Shown here piece by piece: positions 54,209-62,371 of a stretch of 64,000 bases of DNA (positions are counted from its first letter, which is position 1; each line of letters begins with the position of its first letter). A model generated the notes under the pieces. The model searched no databases, was not told where the DNA came from, and was given only the letters and a program-made list of their open reading frames with translations. This stretch comes from Ensifer adhaerens. Its GTDB lineage: Bacteria > Pseudomonadota > Alphaproteobacteria > Rhizobiales > Rhizobiaceae. A program made the translations under genes and the position numbers. Where the stretch lies: assembly GCF_020035535.1 (NCBI RefSeq), contig NZ_CP083349.1, positions 1,612,001 to 1,676,000 of the forward strand. Direction: 5' to 3'.

Positions 54209-55528
54209 ATGTCGGAATTATTGTCGACAGATCCCGAACTGAACCGGATGCCGACCGAGCAGGATCTTGCGCGGCTGCAGTTCACCACCCTGCTCTACTA
54301 TCTGCATTGCACGAACCCCGACAACGGGCTCGTGCGCGACAAGACGCAGGAAGATGCGCCCGCAAGCATCGCGGCGATCGGCATGGCGCTCGCGACGATC
54401 CCCGTGCTTGTCGAGCGCGGCATCGTCATTCGCAAGTTCGCCGCGAAGATCGCGCGTCGACGGTTGCAGTTTCTGCTGCAATGCCCGCAAGGTCCTGAGC
54501 CGGACGCCTCCGGCTACAAGGGCTTCTTCTATCACTTCCTCGATATCGAAACCGGCAGGCGCGTTTGGGAGTGCGAACTGTCGACGATCGACTCCGCCTT
54601 CCTTTTCGCCGGCGCGTTGACGGTTGCCGCCTATTTCGACGGCGACGATGCCGAGGAAGTCGAAATCCGCAGGGTGGCAAACGCACTCTATGAACGGGCC
54701 GACTGGAACTGGGCCTGCGACCACGGGTTAACGCTCACCCACGGCTGGCGGCCGGAAAACGGCTTCATACCCTATCGCTGGCGTGGATACGACGAGGGCC
54801 TGCTGCTCTATATCCTCGGCCTCGGCTCGCCCACCCATCCGCTACCGCCGGAAGCCTATACGGCCTATACGGCGAGCTACGATTGGCGGAACCTCTACGG
54901 TCGAGAATTGCTCTATTCGGGACCGCTATTTACCCACCAGCTCTCGCACATGTGGATCGATTTCCGCGGTATCCGCGACGAATTCATGCGCGAACACAAC
55001 AGCGATTATTTCCAGAACAGCCGGCACGCCACCTTCGTCCAGCAGGAATATGCCATCCGCAACCCGCTGAATTTTGTCGGCTACGGCGAGCATTGCTGGG
55101 GCTTCACGGCGAGCGACGGACCGGGCTGGACCAAGCGCAATGTAAACGGCACCGAACGAGAGTTCTTCGACTACCTCGCCCGCGGCGCTCCCTTCGGCCC
55201 GGACGATGGTACCGTGTCGCCTTGGTCCGTCGTCGCCTCGCTGCCGTTTGCCCCGGAGATCGTGATCCCGACAGTCTGGAATTGCGCCCGCATGAACCTC
55301 GGCATGACCAAGCTTTACGGCTTCAAGCCCTCCTTCAACCGAAGCTTTCCCGTCGAGGGAAGCGAATCCGGCTGGTGGGTCAGCCCCTATCACTTCGGCA
55401 TCGACCAGGGCCCGGTGGTCCTGATGATCGAGAATTACCGAACCGGCTTGCTATGGAACATCATGCGCGGGTGTGCGCCGATCGTGGTGGGGTTGAGGCG
55501 AGCAGGTTTCTCCGGCGGCTGGCTCTGA
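54209..55528 (+). CDS. Glucoamylase-like (PF10091-type) protein, possible beta-1,2-glucanase
   Basis: A 439-residue glycosidase-like protein with an (alpha/alpha)6-barrel pattern. YKGFFYHFLDIETGRRVWECELSTIDSAFLFAG, LTHGWRPENGFIPYRWRGYDEGLLLYILG and YSGPLFTHQLSHMWIDFRGIRD are hallmark blocks of the glucoamylase-like domain family that includes GH144 endo-beta-1,2-glucanases. Acidic residues ECELSTID and DEGLL are candidate catalysts. I see no clear signal peptide; the N-terminus is charged. Because rhizobia make cyclic beta-1,2-glucans, a role in turning these over is plausible. It precedes the transporter gene by 25 bp. Confidence 0.8.
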   Translation: MSELLSTDPELNRMPTEQDLARLQFTTLLYYLHCTNPDNGLVRDKTQEDAPASIAAIGMALATIPVLVERGIVIRKFAAKIARRRLQFLLQCPQGPEPDASGYKGFFYHFLDIETGRRVWECELSTIDSAFLFAGALTVAAYFDGDDAEEVEIRRVANALYERADWNWACDHGLTLTHGWRPENGFIPYRWRGYDEGLLLYILGLGSPTHPLPPEAYTAYTASYDWRNLYGRELLYSGPLFTHQLSHMWIDFRGIRDEFMREHNSDYFQNSRHATFVQQEYAIRNPLNFVGYGEHCWGFTASDGPGWTKRNVNGTEREFFDYLARGAPFGPDDGTVSPWSVVASLPFAPEIVIPTVWNCARMNLGMTKLYGFKPSFNRSFPVEGSESGWWVSPYHFGIDQGPVVLMIENYRTGLLWNIMRGCAPIVVGLRRAGFSGGWL

Positions 55529-55553
55529 GGGCCAAATCAACAAAGGTACTCTG

Positions 55554-57227
55554 ATGGACAGCCAGCCAGTGCCGATCAGAACAACCGCACTTCGCTTTGC
55601 ACGGGCTGTTCGAATGCTCTTGACCTCCGAAGTCGGTGGCAGGGCCAGGTGGATGTTCGTCGGACTGATGGCGCTGCTGTTCGGCTTGAACGGCCTCAAC
55701 GTCGTCAACAACTACGTCGGCCGCAATTTCATGACCGCGATCGCCGAACGCCAGATGGACGAGTTCATCCGGCAGGCCGTGTTTTATGTCTGCGTGTTTG
55801 CCGTCCTCACCGTTACCGGTGTCATCGCACGCTTTGTCGAGGAACGGTTGGCGCTGCTCTGGCGCGAATTCATGACCCGGCGCGCCGTCGATCTCTATCT
55901 GGAGAATGAGACTTATTACCGCGTGGAGGTCTCGGGCACGCTGAGCCATCCGGACCAGCGAATATCCGAAGACATCCAGGCGTTCACCGTCACGACGCTC
56001 TCCTACATCATCATGCTGTTCAGCAGCACGCTGACGGTGGTGACGTTCTCCGGTGTGTTATGGTCCATCAGCCCGCTGCTATTCGTCGTGGCTGTGCTCT
56101 ATGCCGCCTGCGGCTCGTACATGACGATCGTGCTGGGACGGCCTCTCATCGGCCTGAACTACGAACGGCTCGACAAGGAAGCGAGCTTCAGATCCAGCCT
56201 CATGCATGTCCGCGAGAATGCCGAGTCGGTGATGGTGACGGGCGTCGAGGGGCAGCAAAGAACAAGGTTGATCCACCGCCTCGACGACCTCGTCGGCAAC
56301 ATCCGCATCATCACCGCTGTCAACCGGAACCTTTCCTATTTTACGAGCGGGTATAACTGGATGATACAGATCATCCCGGACCTGATCATTGCGCCCGCTT
56401 TCATGCGAGGGGAAATCGAGTTCGGCGTCATCACGCAATCCGGTGCGGCCTTCGCGATGCTCGTCGGCGCGTTCTCCCTGATCGTTCGGCAGTTCAACTC
56501 CATCTCGAACTTCGCCGCGGTGGTGTCGCGGCTGAGTTCCCTGCTGGAAGCCATTGAGAAGAGCCGAACAAGGGGTGCGACTGGCGTCGAACTGGTCAAA
56601 AAGGAGGGCGATCTGGTCTTCGACCACGTGACGCTGGGTTCAACTGGTGGTCACGCCTTGCTGCACGACCTGTCGATTTCGATCCCGCAGGGAATGCCGG
56701 TGCTGATATCGGGATCTCATGCGGCTGCCGGCGCAGCGCTCTTCAGGGCGACTGCCGGAATTCCGACCACCGGTACCGGGCGGATCACACGTCCGAACGA
56801 GGTGATGTTTCTTCCGCAGCGACCGTACCTGCCGCCGGGCTCGCTTCGGCAAATTCTTCTGCCGCCGGATGAACCGGGCGACATCTCCGACAGTCGAATG
56901 CTCGAGGTTGTGCACAGCCTCGGTCTCGGCAGCCTTGTTCACGATGCAAGCGGGCTGGAGAAGGAACAGGACCGGGAAATGTCGTTGGGCGAGCAACAGC
57001 TTCTGGCTGTCGCGAAGGTGCTATTCGCCAGACCGCGATATGTTTTTCTAGATCGGCTTGAAGCGACGCTCGGGCACGAAACCTTCCGGAAGGTGGCGAA
57101 CCTGCTCACCGAAAACGCGATCACTTGTATCAACAATGGCGAAGAAGGCGATGCGCGTGATCTCTATGGCGCCGTCCTGGATTGTCAGGACGATGGCCGT
57201 TGGACCTGGACGCACCTGCGAACATGA
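55554..57227 (+). CDS. BacA/SbmA-type membrane transporter fused to a degenerate ABC ATPase domain
   Basis: A 557-residue protein with six predicted membrane segments in the SbmA/BacA/YddA-type transmembrane domain (about residues 30-340, signature FVEERLALLWREFMTRRAVD and YYRVEVSGTLSHPDQRISED) and a C-terminal ABC nucleotide-binding domain. The Walker A reads SGSHAAAGAALF (near residue 385), lacking the Gly-Lys-Ser/Thr, while the signature MSLGEQQLLAVAK is recognisable. Walker B YVFLD is followed by Arg instead of Glu (near residue 497). The ATPase is therefore probably inactive. It lies 25 bp after the glucanase-like gene, implying one operon. Substrate unknown; relatives import peptides and drugs. 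Confidence 0.85.
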   Translation: MDSQPVPIRTTALRFARAVRMLLTSEVGGRARWMFVGLMALLFGLNGLNVVNNYVGRNFMTAIAERQMDEFIRQAVFYVCVFAVLTVTGVIARFVEERLALLWREFMTRRAVDLYLENETYYRVEVSGTLSHPDQRISEDIQAFTVTTLSYIIMLFSSTLTVVTFSGVLWSISPLLFVVAVLYAACGSYMTIVLGRPLIGLNYERLDKEASFRSSLMHVRENAESVMVTGVEGQQRTRLIHRLDDLVGNIRIITAVNRNLSYFTSGYNWMIQIIPDLIIAPAFMRGEIEFGVITQSGAAFAMLVGAFSLIVRQFNSISNFAAVVSRLSSLLEAIEKSRTRGATGVELVKKEGDLVFDHVTLGSTGGHALLHDLSISIPQGMPVLISGSHAAAGAALFRATAGIPTTGTGRITRPNEVMFLPQRPYLPPGSLRQILLPPDEPGDISDSRMLEVVHSLGLGSLVHDASGLEKEQDREMSLGEQQLLAVAKVLFARPRYVFLDRLEATLGHETFRKVANLLTENAITCINNGEEGDARDLYGAVLDCQDDGRWTWTHLRT

Positions 57228-57374
57228 TCCGCTGGCACCGCTCTCGTTACCCGGCGCAGCGCCGAGGGCGATGCGGGCCGGCCGATGTCCTGCGGCACAG
57301 GCCGGGCTAGGCCACCCTATGCCTCTTGCGAAGGCGCCCGGATCAGCCAAGTGATCGATCGAGAACGACCGCTG

Positions 57375-57500
57375 TTACCGTGGGGCGACGATGCCCTGGT
57401 AGTAGTCGCCGTCACCACCGACATAGCGCGGGCCGCCGCCGCCGGTCTGCGAGCAACCGGCCAGAGTGGCGAGTGCGAACAGCAATACGATCGTTCTCAT
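57375..57500 (-). CDS. Small lipoprotein
   Basis: A 41-residue lipoprotein precursor. MRTIVLLFALATLAGC is a type II signal with lipobox LAGC and cleavage before Cys16. The mature part is SQTGGGGPRYVGGDGDYYQG and a short tail, rich in Gly and Tyr. The start ATG 57500 has AAGGA upstream and the stop is at 57375-57377. It lies convergent to the transporter gene. Small Gly-rich lipoproteins of this kind occur in rhizobia with unknown role. Confidence 0.7.
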   Translation of the reverse strand: MRTIVLLFALATLAGCSQTGGGGPRYVGGDGDYYQGIVAPR

Positions 57501-57717
57501 GAAGTCGGTTCCTTTCGGGCCTTATCAGCGGCTATGTCCTTGAGACTAGTGGGTATATAAGGACTATCGCACAGGACAAGCAGCATCTAGTTGGTGGTAT
57601 AACAAAACGCTTGATCGTTGAAGATGTAAATTGTGCTGGCGACCGCTTGGCGGCTCGCGCACCCAGCAATTTCATGGATGAACGTGAAACGTGGTCAATG
57701 ATCGGTGAGCGCGCTGG

Positions 57718-57960
57718 CTAGATCGGCTGGTGCTTGTCCGCCTGTTCCCGCTCCTGCCAATATCTGAGGCGCAGCCGCGGCGCCATGATCCAGGCGACGA
57801 ATGGCGTCGTGACGAAACAGGCGACCACCAGCGCCGGGATCGAATATTTGGCGTTGTCGGCAAGCACCGGGACCGAGAGAACCGTCACGATGCCGATCCC
57901 GAACAGAATGGCATTGATCATCAGGCCGACCATGATGGCGAGTTGCAGGCGGACGGACAT
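57718..57960 (-). CDS. Small two-pass membrane protein
   Basis: An 80-residue protein with two strong hydrophobic helices: LQLAIMVGLMINAILFGIGI and VTVLSVPVL (about residues 5-33), and YSIPALVVACFVTTPFVAWI (about 38-57). The C-terminus LRLRYWQEREQADKHQP is basic and polar, consistent with a cytoplasmic tail. I chose ATG 57960 (MSVRLQL), which has GGGGAGG upstream. No named family recognised; it stands alone, divergent from the CbpA operon. Confidence 0.7.
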   Translation of the reverse strand: MSVRLQLAIMVGLMINAILFGIGIVTVLSVPVLADNAKYSIPALVVACFVTTPFVAWIMAPRLRLRYWQEREQADKHQPI

Positions 57961-58209
57961 TTCGACCTCCCCGAGCTCCAAGGCGACATTGCGCCTCGAA
58001 CATAATCCGTCATCGATTGTATCAGAGATCGGGAATGCGCGAAATGGTCGAAGGTACAGGTGGCTGCGTGGCGCGTCGGCGACAATGCGTCACGCATGGC
58101 GCACTGCCCCTGTCGCGCGCAGAAATCCGCCCTATGCTCTTAGGCATGACTATCGCGCACGCAGGGTGTCGGTGACCCGACCTTGATCGTTGCCGCCTGA
58201 GGGAGATCC

Positions 58210-59127
58210 ATGACGAGCCCATACGAAACGCTCGGCGTCAGCCGCGAAGCGACACAAAAGGACATCCAGAGCGCCTATCGAAAGCTCGCCAAGAAACTGC
58301 ACCCGGATCTGAACCCGGGAGACAAGGGGGCGGAAGACCGTTTCAAGGCGGTTTCGGCGGCTTACGCGCTCCTTAGCGACGAAGAGAAACGCGGCAAATA
58401 CGACCGTGGCGAAATCGACGAAACGGGCGCAGAGACTGCGCCCCGCCACTACTATCGCGAATACGCCTCCTCCGGCGATACGGCGGGACGCTACGAGAGT
58501 GCCCACGGATTCTCGGATTTCGCAGATTCGGACGATATCTTCTCGAGTTTCTTTTCCCGTCGCGGCGGCCAGCAGCAACGCCAGCGGGGCCGCGATCTGC
58601 ATTTTTCGATGGAGATCAGCTTTCTCGACGCGGCCAACGGCACCAGGACCGAGATCAACCTGCCAGGCGGCGGACCGGCGCTCGATCTCACGATCCCGCC
58701 CGGCACGCGCGATGGCCAGACGCTGCGGTTGCGCGGCAAGGGCGAGCCCGGCTTCAACGGCGCGCCGGCGGGGGACGCCCTGATCGACATTCGCGTCCGG
58801 GCCCATCCTCTGTTTGCGGCCGATGGCGATGATGTTCGTTATGAAGTGCCGATCTCGCTCAGCGAAGCGGTGCTCGGCGGCAAGATCCGGGTTCCGACGA
58901 TCGACGGCGCGGTCAACGTCACGATCCCGCCGCACACCAACACCGGCAAGACATTGCGGTTGAAGGGCAAGGGTCTGCACAAGTCCGGCGGCGGCCACGG
59001 CGACGCCTATGTCAGCCTGAAGATCGTGCTGCCGCAGAGCCCTGATCCGGCGCTTTCCGCCTTCGTTGAAACCTGGGCAGCCGGAAAGACGGAAGACCCG
59101 CGCAAGGGCATGGGAGGCCAGGCATGA
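58210..59127 (+). CDS. cbpA: DnaJ-class chaperone CbpA
   Basis: A 305-residue J-domain protein. The J domain (MTSPYETLGVSREATQKDI to about residue 70) has the HPD motif in KKLHPDLNPG, needed to stimulate DnaK. A Gly/Arg/Gln-rich linker follows (FSRRGGQQQRQRGRD), then two C-terminal substrate-binding domains with DLTIPPGTRDGQTLRLRGKG and VNVTIPPHTNTGKTLRLKGKG. No zinc-finger CxxCxGxG repeats are present, which separates CbpA from DnaJ. The next gene overlaps by 4 bases and encodes its modulator. Confidence 0.93.
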   Translation: MTSPYETLGVSREATQKDIQSAYRKLAKKLHPDLNPGDKGAEDRFKAVSAAYALLSDEEKRGKYDRGEIDETGAETAPRHYYREYASSGDTAGRYESAHGFSDFADSDDIFSSFFSRRGGQQQRQRGRDLHFSMEISFLDAANGTRTEINLPGGGPALDLTIPPGTRDGQTLRLRGKGEPGFNGAPAGDALIDIRVRAHPLFAADGDDVRYEVPISLSEAVLGGKIRVPTIDGAVNVTIPPHTNTGKTLRLKGKGLHKSGGGHGDAYVSLKIVLPQSPDPALSAFVETWAAGKTEDPRKGMGGQA

Positions 59128-59438
59128 ACGACCGTGAATTCTGCGAAAACCTCGATATCGAAGTGAAGGTCCTGCGCATCTGGGTCGAACAGCGCTGGCT
59201 GATGCCGCAGGAGGTGGAGGCCGGCTGGCTGTTCGAAGAGGCCGACCTTGCCCGCGCCCGACTGATCCAGGATCTGACAGGTCCGATGGGCGTCAACGAC
59301 GATGGCGTCGATGTCGCCATGCGGCTACTCGACCAGATCCACGGCCTGCGTGGCCGTCTCGCCGTGTTGATGAACGCCATCCGATCCCAGAATCCGGAGG
59401 TTCAAAGGCTCATTCTGTCGAGAGTCGAGGGCGAATAG
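59124..59438 (+). CDS. cbpM: Chaperone modulator CbpM
   Basis: A 104-residue MerR-like small protein that binds the J domain of CbpA and inhibits it. It shows FCENLDIEVKVLRIWVEQRWLMP and WLFEEADLARARLIQDLTGPMGVNDDGVDVAMRLLDQIHGLRGRL, the usual CbpM pattern. The start overlaps the cbpA stop by 4 bases (ATGA). The 3' end overlaps the convergent SnoaL-like gene by 37 bases. Confidence 0.9.
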   Translation: MNDREFCENLDIEVKVLRIWVEQRWLMPQEVEAGWLFEEADLARARLIQDLTGPMGVNDDGVDVAMRLLDQIHGLRGRLAVLMNAIRSQNPEVQRLILSRVEGE

Positions 59439-59863
59439 TCTACACCCGACCTGCCCAGCAGCCCCATCGTCTCGGCAACGAACAAGGTGTCGACGAACTC
59501 TGTCAGATCGACGATCCGGCCGTTACGGAACGTGAACTTGTCGATGATCTCGGTCCGTTCGCGGGTTTGCGAGGGAACGAAGCAGACGACGCCGGCGCGG
59601 TGGACGACGATGGTGTCGCCATCGGCGTAAGCGCCGACCATCTCCATCTCGCTCAGGTCCCAGTTCTGTACGAGCGCCTCGAAACTGCTGCGCACCGTCT
59701 CCGGTGTGTTGACCGCGAGCGCCATGGTGCCGAGCCTGGCGTTTCCGACGATGCGGAAGCTGAAGTCGGGATCGAGTTGCGCCATCATTGTGTCGAGGTC
59801 GTTGACATTGCGGGCGCTGTAGAGGGCCCGCACCCTGGTTTCCAGCATGCTTCGCTCGGTCAT
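59402..59863 (-). CDS. SnoaL/NTF2-like protein
   Basis: A 153-residue NTF2-like protein. MLETRVRALYSARNVNDLDTMMAQLDPDFSFRIVGN is typical of polyketide-cyclase-like SnoaL proteins, and later DTIVVHRAGVVCFVPSQTRERTEIIDKFTFRNGRIVDLTEFVDTLFVAE fits the terminal strand. The function is not known. It is convergent with cbpM, overlapping its 3' end by 37 bases. A second SnoaL-like protein occurs at 13360-13755, but the two are not close copies. Confidence 0.78.
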   Translation of the reverse strand: MTERSMLETRVRALYSARNVNDLDTMMAQLDPDFSFRIVGNARLGTMALAVNTPETVRSSFEALVQNWDLSEMEMVGAYADGDTIVVHRAGVVCFVPSQTRERTEIIDKFTFRNGRIVDLTEFVDTLFVAETMGLLGRSGVDYSPSTLDRMSL

Positions 59864-60069
59864 ATGAAGCCTCCCCGTTTCTATCTGGGCGAGTGTGCGC
59901 GCACTTTAGTGACATCGCAAGTACAGCTTTGCGTTTCCGGTCTTTCGCCGCAAACGCCGCCAATCCGGCCGTCGTTAGGATTTTATTAAAAGGCAAGCAC
60001 CGGTTTTTACACGCCTGCAAGTGGAGTTGAGCGAAAAGAATGGATTGACAATGGCAAGGCAGGAAAGAC

Positions 60070-60426
60070 GTGACACAGGTCGTCACAGTATCCGCGACGA
60101 CAGCGGCCTATGCAGCGGAAGCGCTGAAGCCGTCTGCACGCGTGCGTGGTGACGGCCCGACTGATGAAGCAATCACCTTGCTTGCGACACGGCGGCCCGA
60201 GGAGCCCGCGCTGACGCCGGTCTCGGTCCCCAAGACCAGGGGCGCCCTGCCCCTCGCCTTCATGCTGGCAAGTGCCGACGGCCGCCTGCCGGAGCGTTCG
60301 GAAGCCGATGCCCTGCGCCGCTACCTCGAATTCATGCGCGATGACGACGATGGTTCCGAGGACCAGGAAAACGAAGGCCGGCAGGATGAACCGGCCGGCC
60401 AGGAGGGTGAAAGCGACGCTGCCTGA
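60070..60426 (+). CDS. Hypothetical protein with acidic tail
   Basis: A 118-residue protein starting at GTG 60070, with AGGAAAG upstream. The N-terminal half is Ala/Thr-rich without a membrane segment; the middle reads LPLAFMLASADGRLPERSEADALRRYLEFM, and the tail DDDDGSEDQENEGRQDEPAGQEGESDAA is strongly acidic. Third-position GC and absence of a better frame support it being real. A minus-strand frame over the same bases looks like a shadow. No family recognised. Confidence 0.5.
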   Translation: MTQVVTVSATTAAYAAEALKPSARVRGDGPTDEAITLLATRRPEEPALTPVSVPKTRGALPLAFMLASADGRLPERSEADALRRYLEFMRDDDDGSEDQENEGRQDEPAGQEGESDAA

Positions 60427-60449
60427 GGCGGCCGTCGCAATCTCATTGA

Positions 60450-61436
60450 TCAATGATGCTTGTGGCCGCCGGCCGCCTCGCCGCCCTTGGCCGAGCCGAC
60501 CGGGAACGCCGCATCGACTTTGCCTGCCTTCTCGAAGACGAGCGTGACAGGAACGGCATCGCCTTCCTTGAAGGGCGTTTTCACGTCCATGAACATCAGA
60601 TGCAGGCCGCCGGCCTTGAGCTCGACCGTCTCTCCGGCCGGCAGCGCAACGCCGTCATCCAGCTTGCGCATCTTCATCACGTCGTTTTCCATTTTCATCT
60701 CATGGATCTCGACGCGTGCGGCCGCAGGGCTTTCGACGGCGACGAGCCGATCTTCGCTCGAGCCGCCATTCTTGATTGTCAGGAAGCCGCCACCGACCTT
60801 GGCGCCGGGCAGCATGGCCTTCACCGAGCCGCCAGTGATCTCGAGGTCGCCGAGTTTCGCCGATCCGTCTGCGCCAGCCATATGTCCGCCATGGCCGGCA
60901 TGCGGATCTTCGGCGTCGGCCATCGTGACCGTCACGGTCGGCGCCGGGCTCTTCAGGTCATGCGCGTTCTGACCCTCGGCGGCAACCTGGTCCCAGACGA
61001 CCTTGCCTTCGGTTCCGCAAAGCTGCGTAGTCGGGAACGCAAGTACCGTCTCCTTGTCGAAGCCCGAGACTTTGCCGCGCACGACGAAGGTGTCGTAATA
61101 TTCGTCCGGCAAGCTGCCGCCCTTCCAGCGGATTTCCACCGGGCCGGACGTGACCTTCTTGCCGTGATTGTCGTAGGCCTTCTTGTAGTCGCCCTTGATG
61201 ATTTCGATTTCCCAGCCGGGCTTCGGCTGCGGCTGGGCGAGGACAAACCCTTCCGGCAGCTTGATCTGTACTTCTGTCGTTGGCTTGCCGTCGCAGCCGT
61301 GCGGTACCTGCAGCACCGCCTTGAAGGTGCTCTCAACCGGCGCCGTGTCGTTTTCGAACGTGGCGTGCGCGTGGCCAATGCCGCTTGCGGCAAGGGTAAG
61401 GCCGAGCGAAAGCGAAGCAATCCTGGTCTTTGTCAT
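60450..61436 (-). CDS. YcnI-like (DUF1775) and PCu(A)C fusion, periplasmic copper-handling protein
   Basis: A 328-residue exported protein combining two copper-binding domains. The start ATG 61436 gives MTKTRIASLSLGLTLAASGIGHAHATFEN, a signal peptide whose predicted mature N-terminus begins near His, as in YcnI proteins that bind copper by the N-terminal His. DUF1775 covers about residues 24-180 (PEGFVLAQPQPKPGWEIEI, WKGGSLPDEYYDTFVVRGKV). A His-rich linker DPHAGHGGHMAG joins it to PCu(A)C (about 205-315), with HEMKMENDVMKM and GLHLMFM carrying the copper ligands. It likely supplies copper to cytochrome oxidase or buffers the metal. It follows the DUF2946-like gene. Confidence 0.9.
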   Translation of the reverse strand: MTKTRIASLSLGLTLAASGIGHAHATFENDTAPVESTFKAVLQVPHGCDGKPTTEVQIKLPEGFVLAQPQPKPGWEIEIIKGDYKKAYDNHGKKVTSGPVEIRWKGGSLPDEYYDTFVVRGKVSGFDKETVLAFPTTQLCGTEGKVVWDQVAAEGQNAHDLKSPAPTVTVTMADAEDPHAGHGGHMAGADGSAKLGDLEITGGSVKAMLPGAKVGGGFLTIKNGGSSEDRLVAVESPAAARVEIHEMKMENDVMKMRKLDDGVALPAGETVELKAGGLHLMFMDVKTPFKEGDAVPVTLVFEKAGKVDAAFPVGSAKGGEAAGGHKHH

Positions 61437-61530
61437 GTCGTAATCTCCTGACCACGCGCGGGACTTTGCCCGATTTGCGGTGGTCCAAGCCGCTTGACGG
61501 CGGCGCATTGAATGGGATGCGAGAGGAGGA

Positions 61531-61920
61531 TTACGAACGCACGGGCGGCCCGCGTGAAGGCGGCAGCAGGCGCAGATGCTGATGTGCAGCGTCGTTTTCT
61601 TCAAGGGGCGGAGAAACGAGCCATGTGCCCGCCTCGGCGCGCACGCTCTCCACCGGCGGAACCGGCAGGAGGACCGAGCCCGAGAGACGGCAGGCTTCAC
61701 AGACCGGGGCCATCGACTGGCCCTTGCCACTTTGGTGGTCGACACCGTCCATGCCGAAGCAGATTTCGGCGATCGAACCGTCAGGCAGTTGATAGGCGGC
61801 GATCTCGGCCGGTGTCAGCGTCTTGGCGCTGAGCGGCTTATGGGCAAAAGTCAGGAACACGAGCGCGAATACGGCGATCAGCCGCACCGCTATCCCGAAC
61901 CTGCCTTCGCGCCCTGTCAT
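61531..61920 (-). CDS. DUF2946-like small periplasmic protein
   Basis: A 129-residue protein with a hydrophobic N-terminal segment (FGIAVRLIAVFALVFLTFAH) that acts as signal or anchor, then a mature part with EICFGMDG and a cysteine pair in SMAPVCEACRLSGS (CxxC). These features fit DUF2946-type proteins that accompany copper/cobalt genes. The start ATG 61920 (MTGREGRFG) is preferred. It lies 94 bp upstream of the YcnI-PCu(A)C gene on the same strand, probably one operon for copper homeostasis. Function by context. Confidence 0.72.
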   Translation of the reverse strand: MTGREGRFGIAVRLIAVFALVFLTFAHKPLSAKTLTPAEIAAYQLPDGSIAEICFGMDGVDHQSGKGQSMAPVCEACRLSGSVLLPVPPVESVRAEAGTWLVSPPLEENDAAHQHLRLLPPSRGPPVRS

Positions 61921-62151
61921 CGTGATCGACTCTTGTGGGTTAGAGCGGCACGCGGGCGGAAAACGCACATGCCTTTCCACACCCCGCTCTGGTATCTGCT
62001 TTGGGTTATCCTCAACCGGAGAAGAAAGCAAAGGCAGAATTGCCGCAGTGGTGTCGGCTGCGTCTTTTGGTCATGCGACAAAAATGTGTTTCAGCGCGAC
62101 ACCGCCCTCTTGCCAAGCTCCCGCCTTCGCCGTTATCTGGAGACGATCTTG

Positions 62152-62303
62152 TTGGGAGAAGCCGGTTCAATCCGGTGCCGAAGGAGCAACCGCCCCGGAA
62201 ACTCTCAGGCCAAAGGACCAGCAAGGTGCCGGTAGGACTCTGGAGAGAAGCGTTTTCACGCTCGCCGAAGGGATAACAATCTCAGGCAAAGGGACAGAGG
62301 GGG
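62152..62303 (+). promoter_or_regulatory. Tandem glycine riboswitch (gcvT leader)
   Basis: Two glycine aptamers in series. Aptamer 1 has GCCGAAGGAGCAAC (62178-62191) and CTCTCAGGCCAAAGGACC (62202-62219). Aptamer 2 has GGAGAG (62232-62237), GCCGAAGGGATAAC (62264-62277) and TCTCAGGCAAAGGGACAG (62282-62299). These are the highly conserved cores, joined by a short linker. Binding of glycine turns on the gcv operon, which degrades glycine. The leader lies directly upstream of gcvT. Confidence 0.92.
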
Positions 62304-62371
62304 CTCGAATCGACGGCGATTGACGCCGGAAGTGTGAGCCGGCGCGGGAGCGCCAGACCTGGAGGCCGGAT

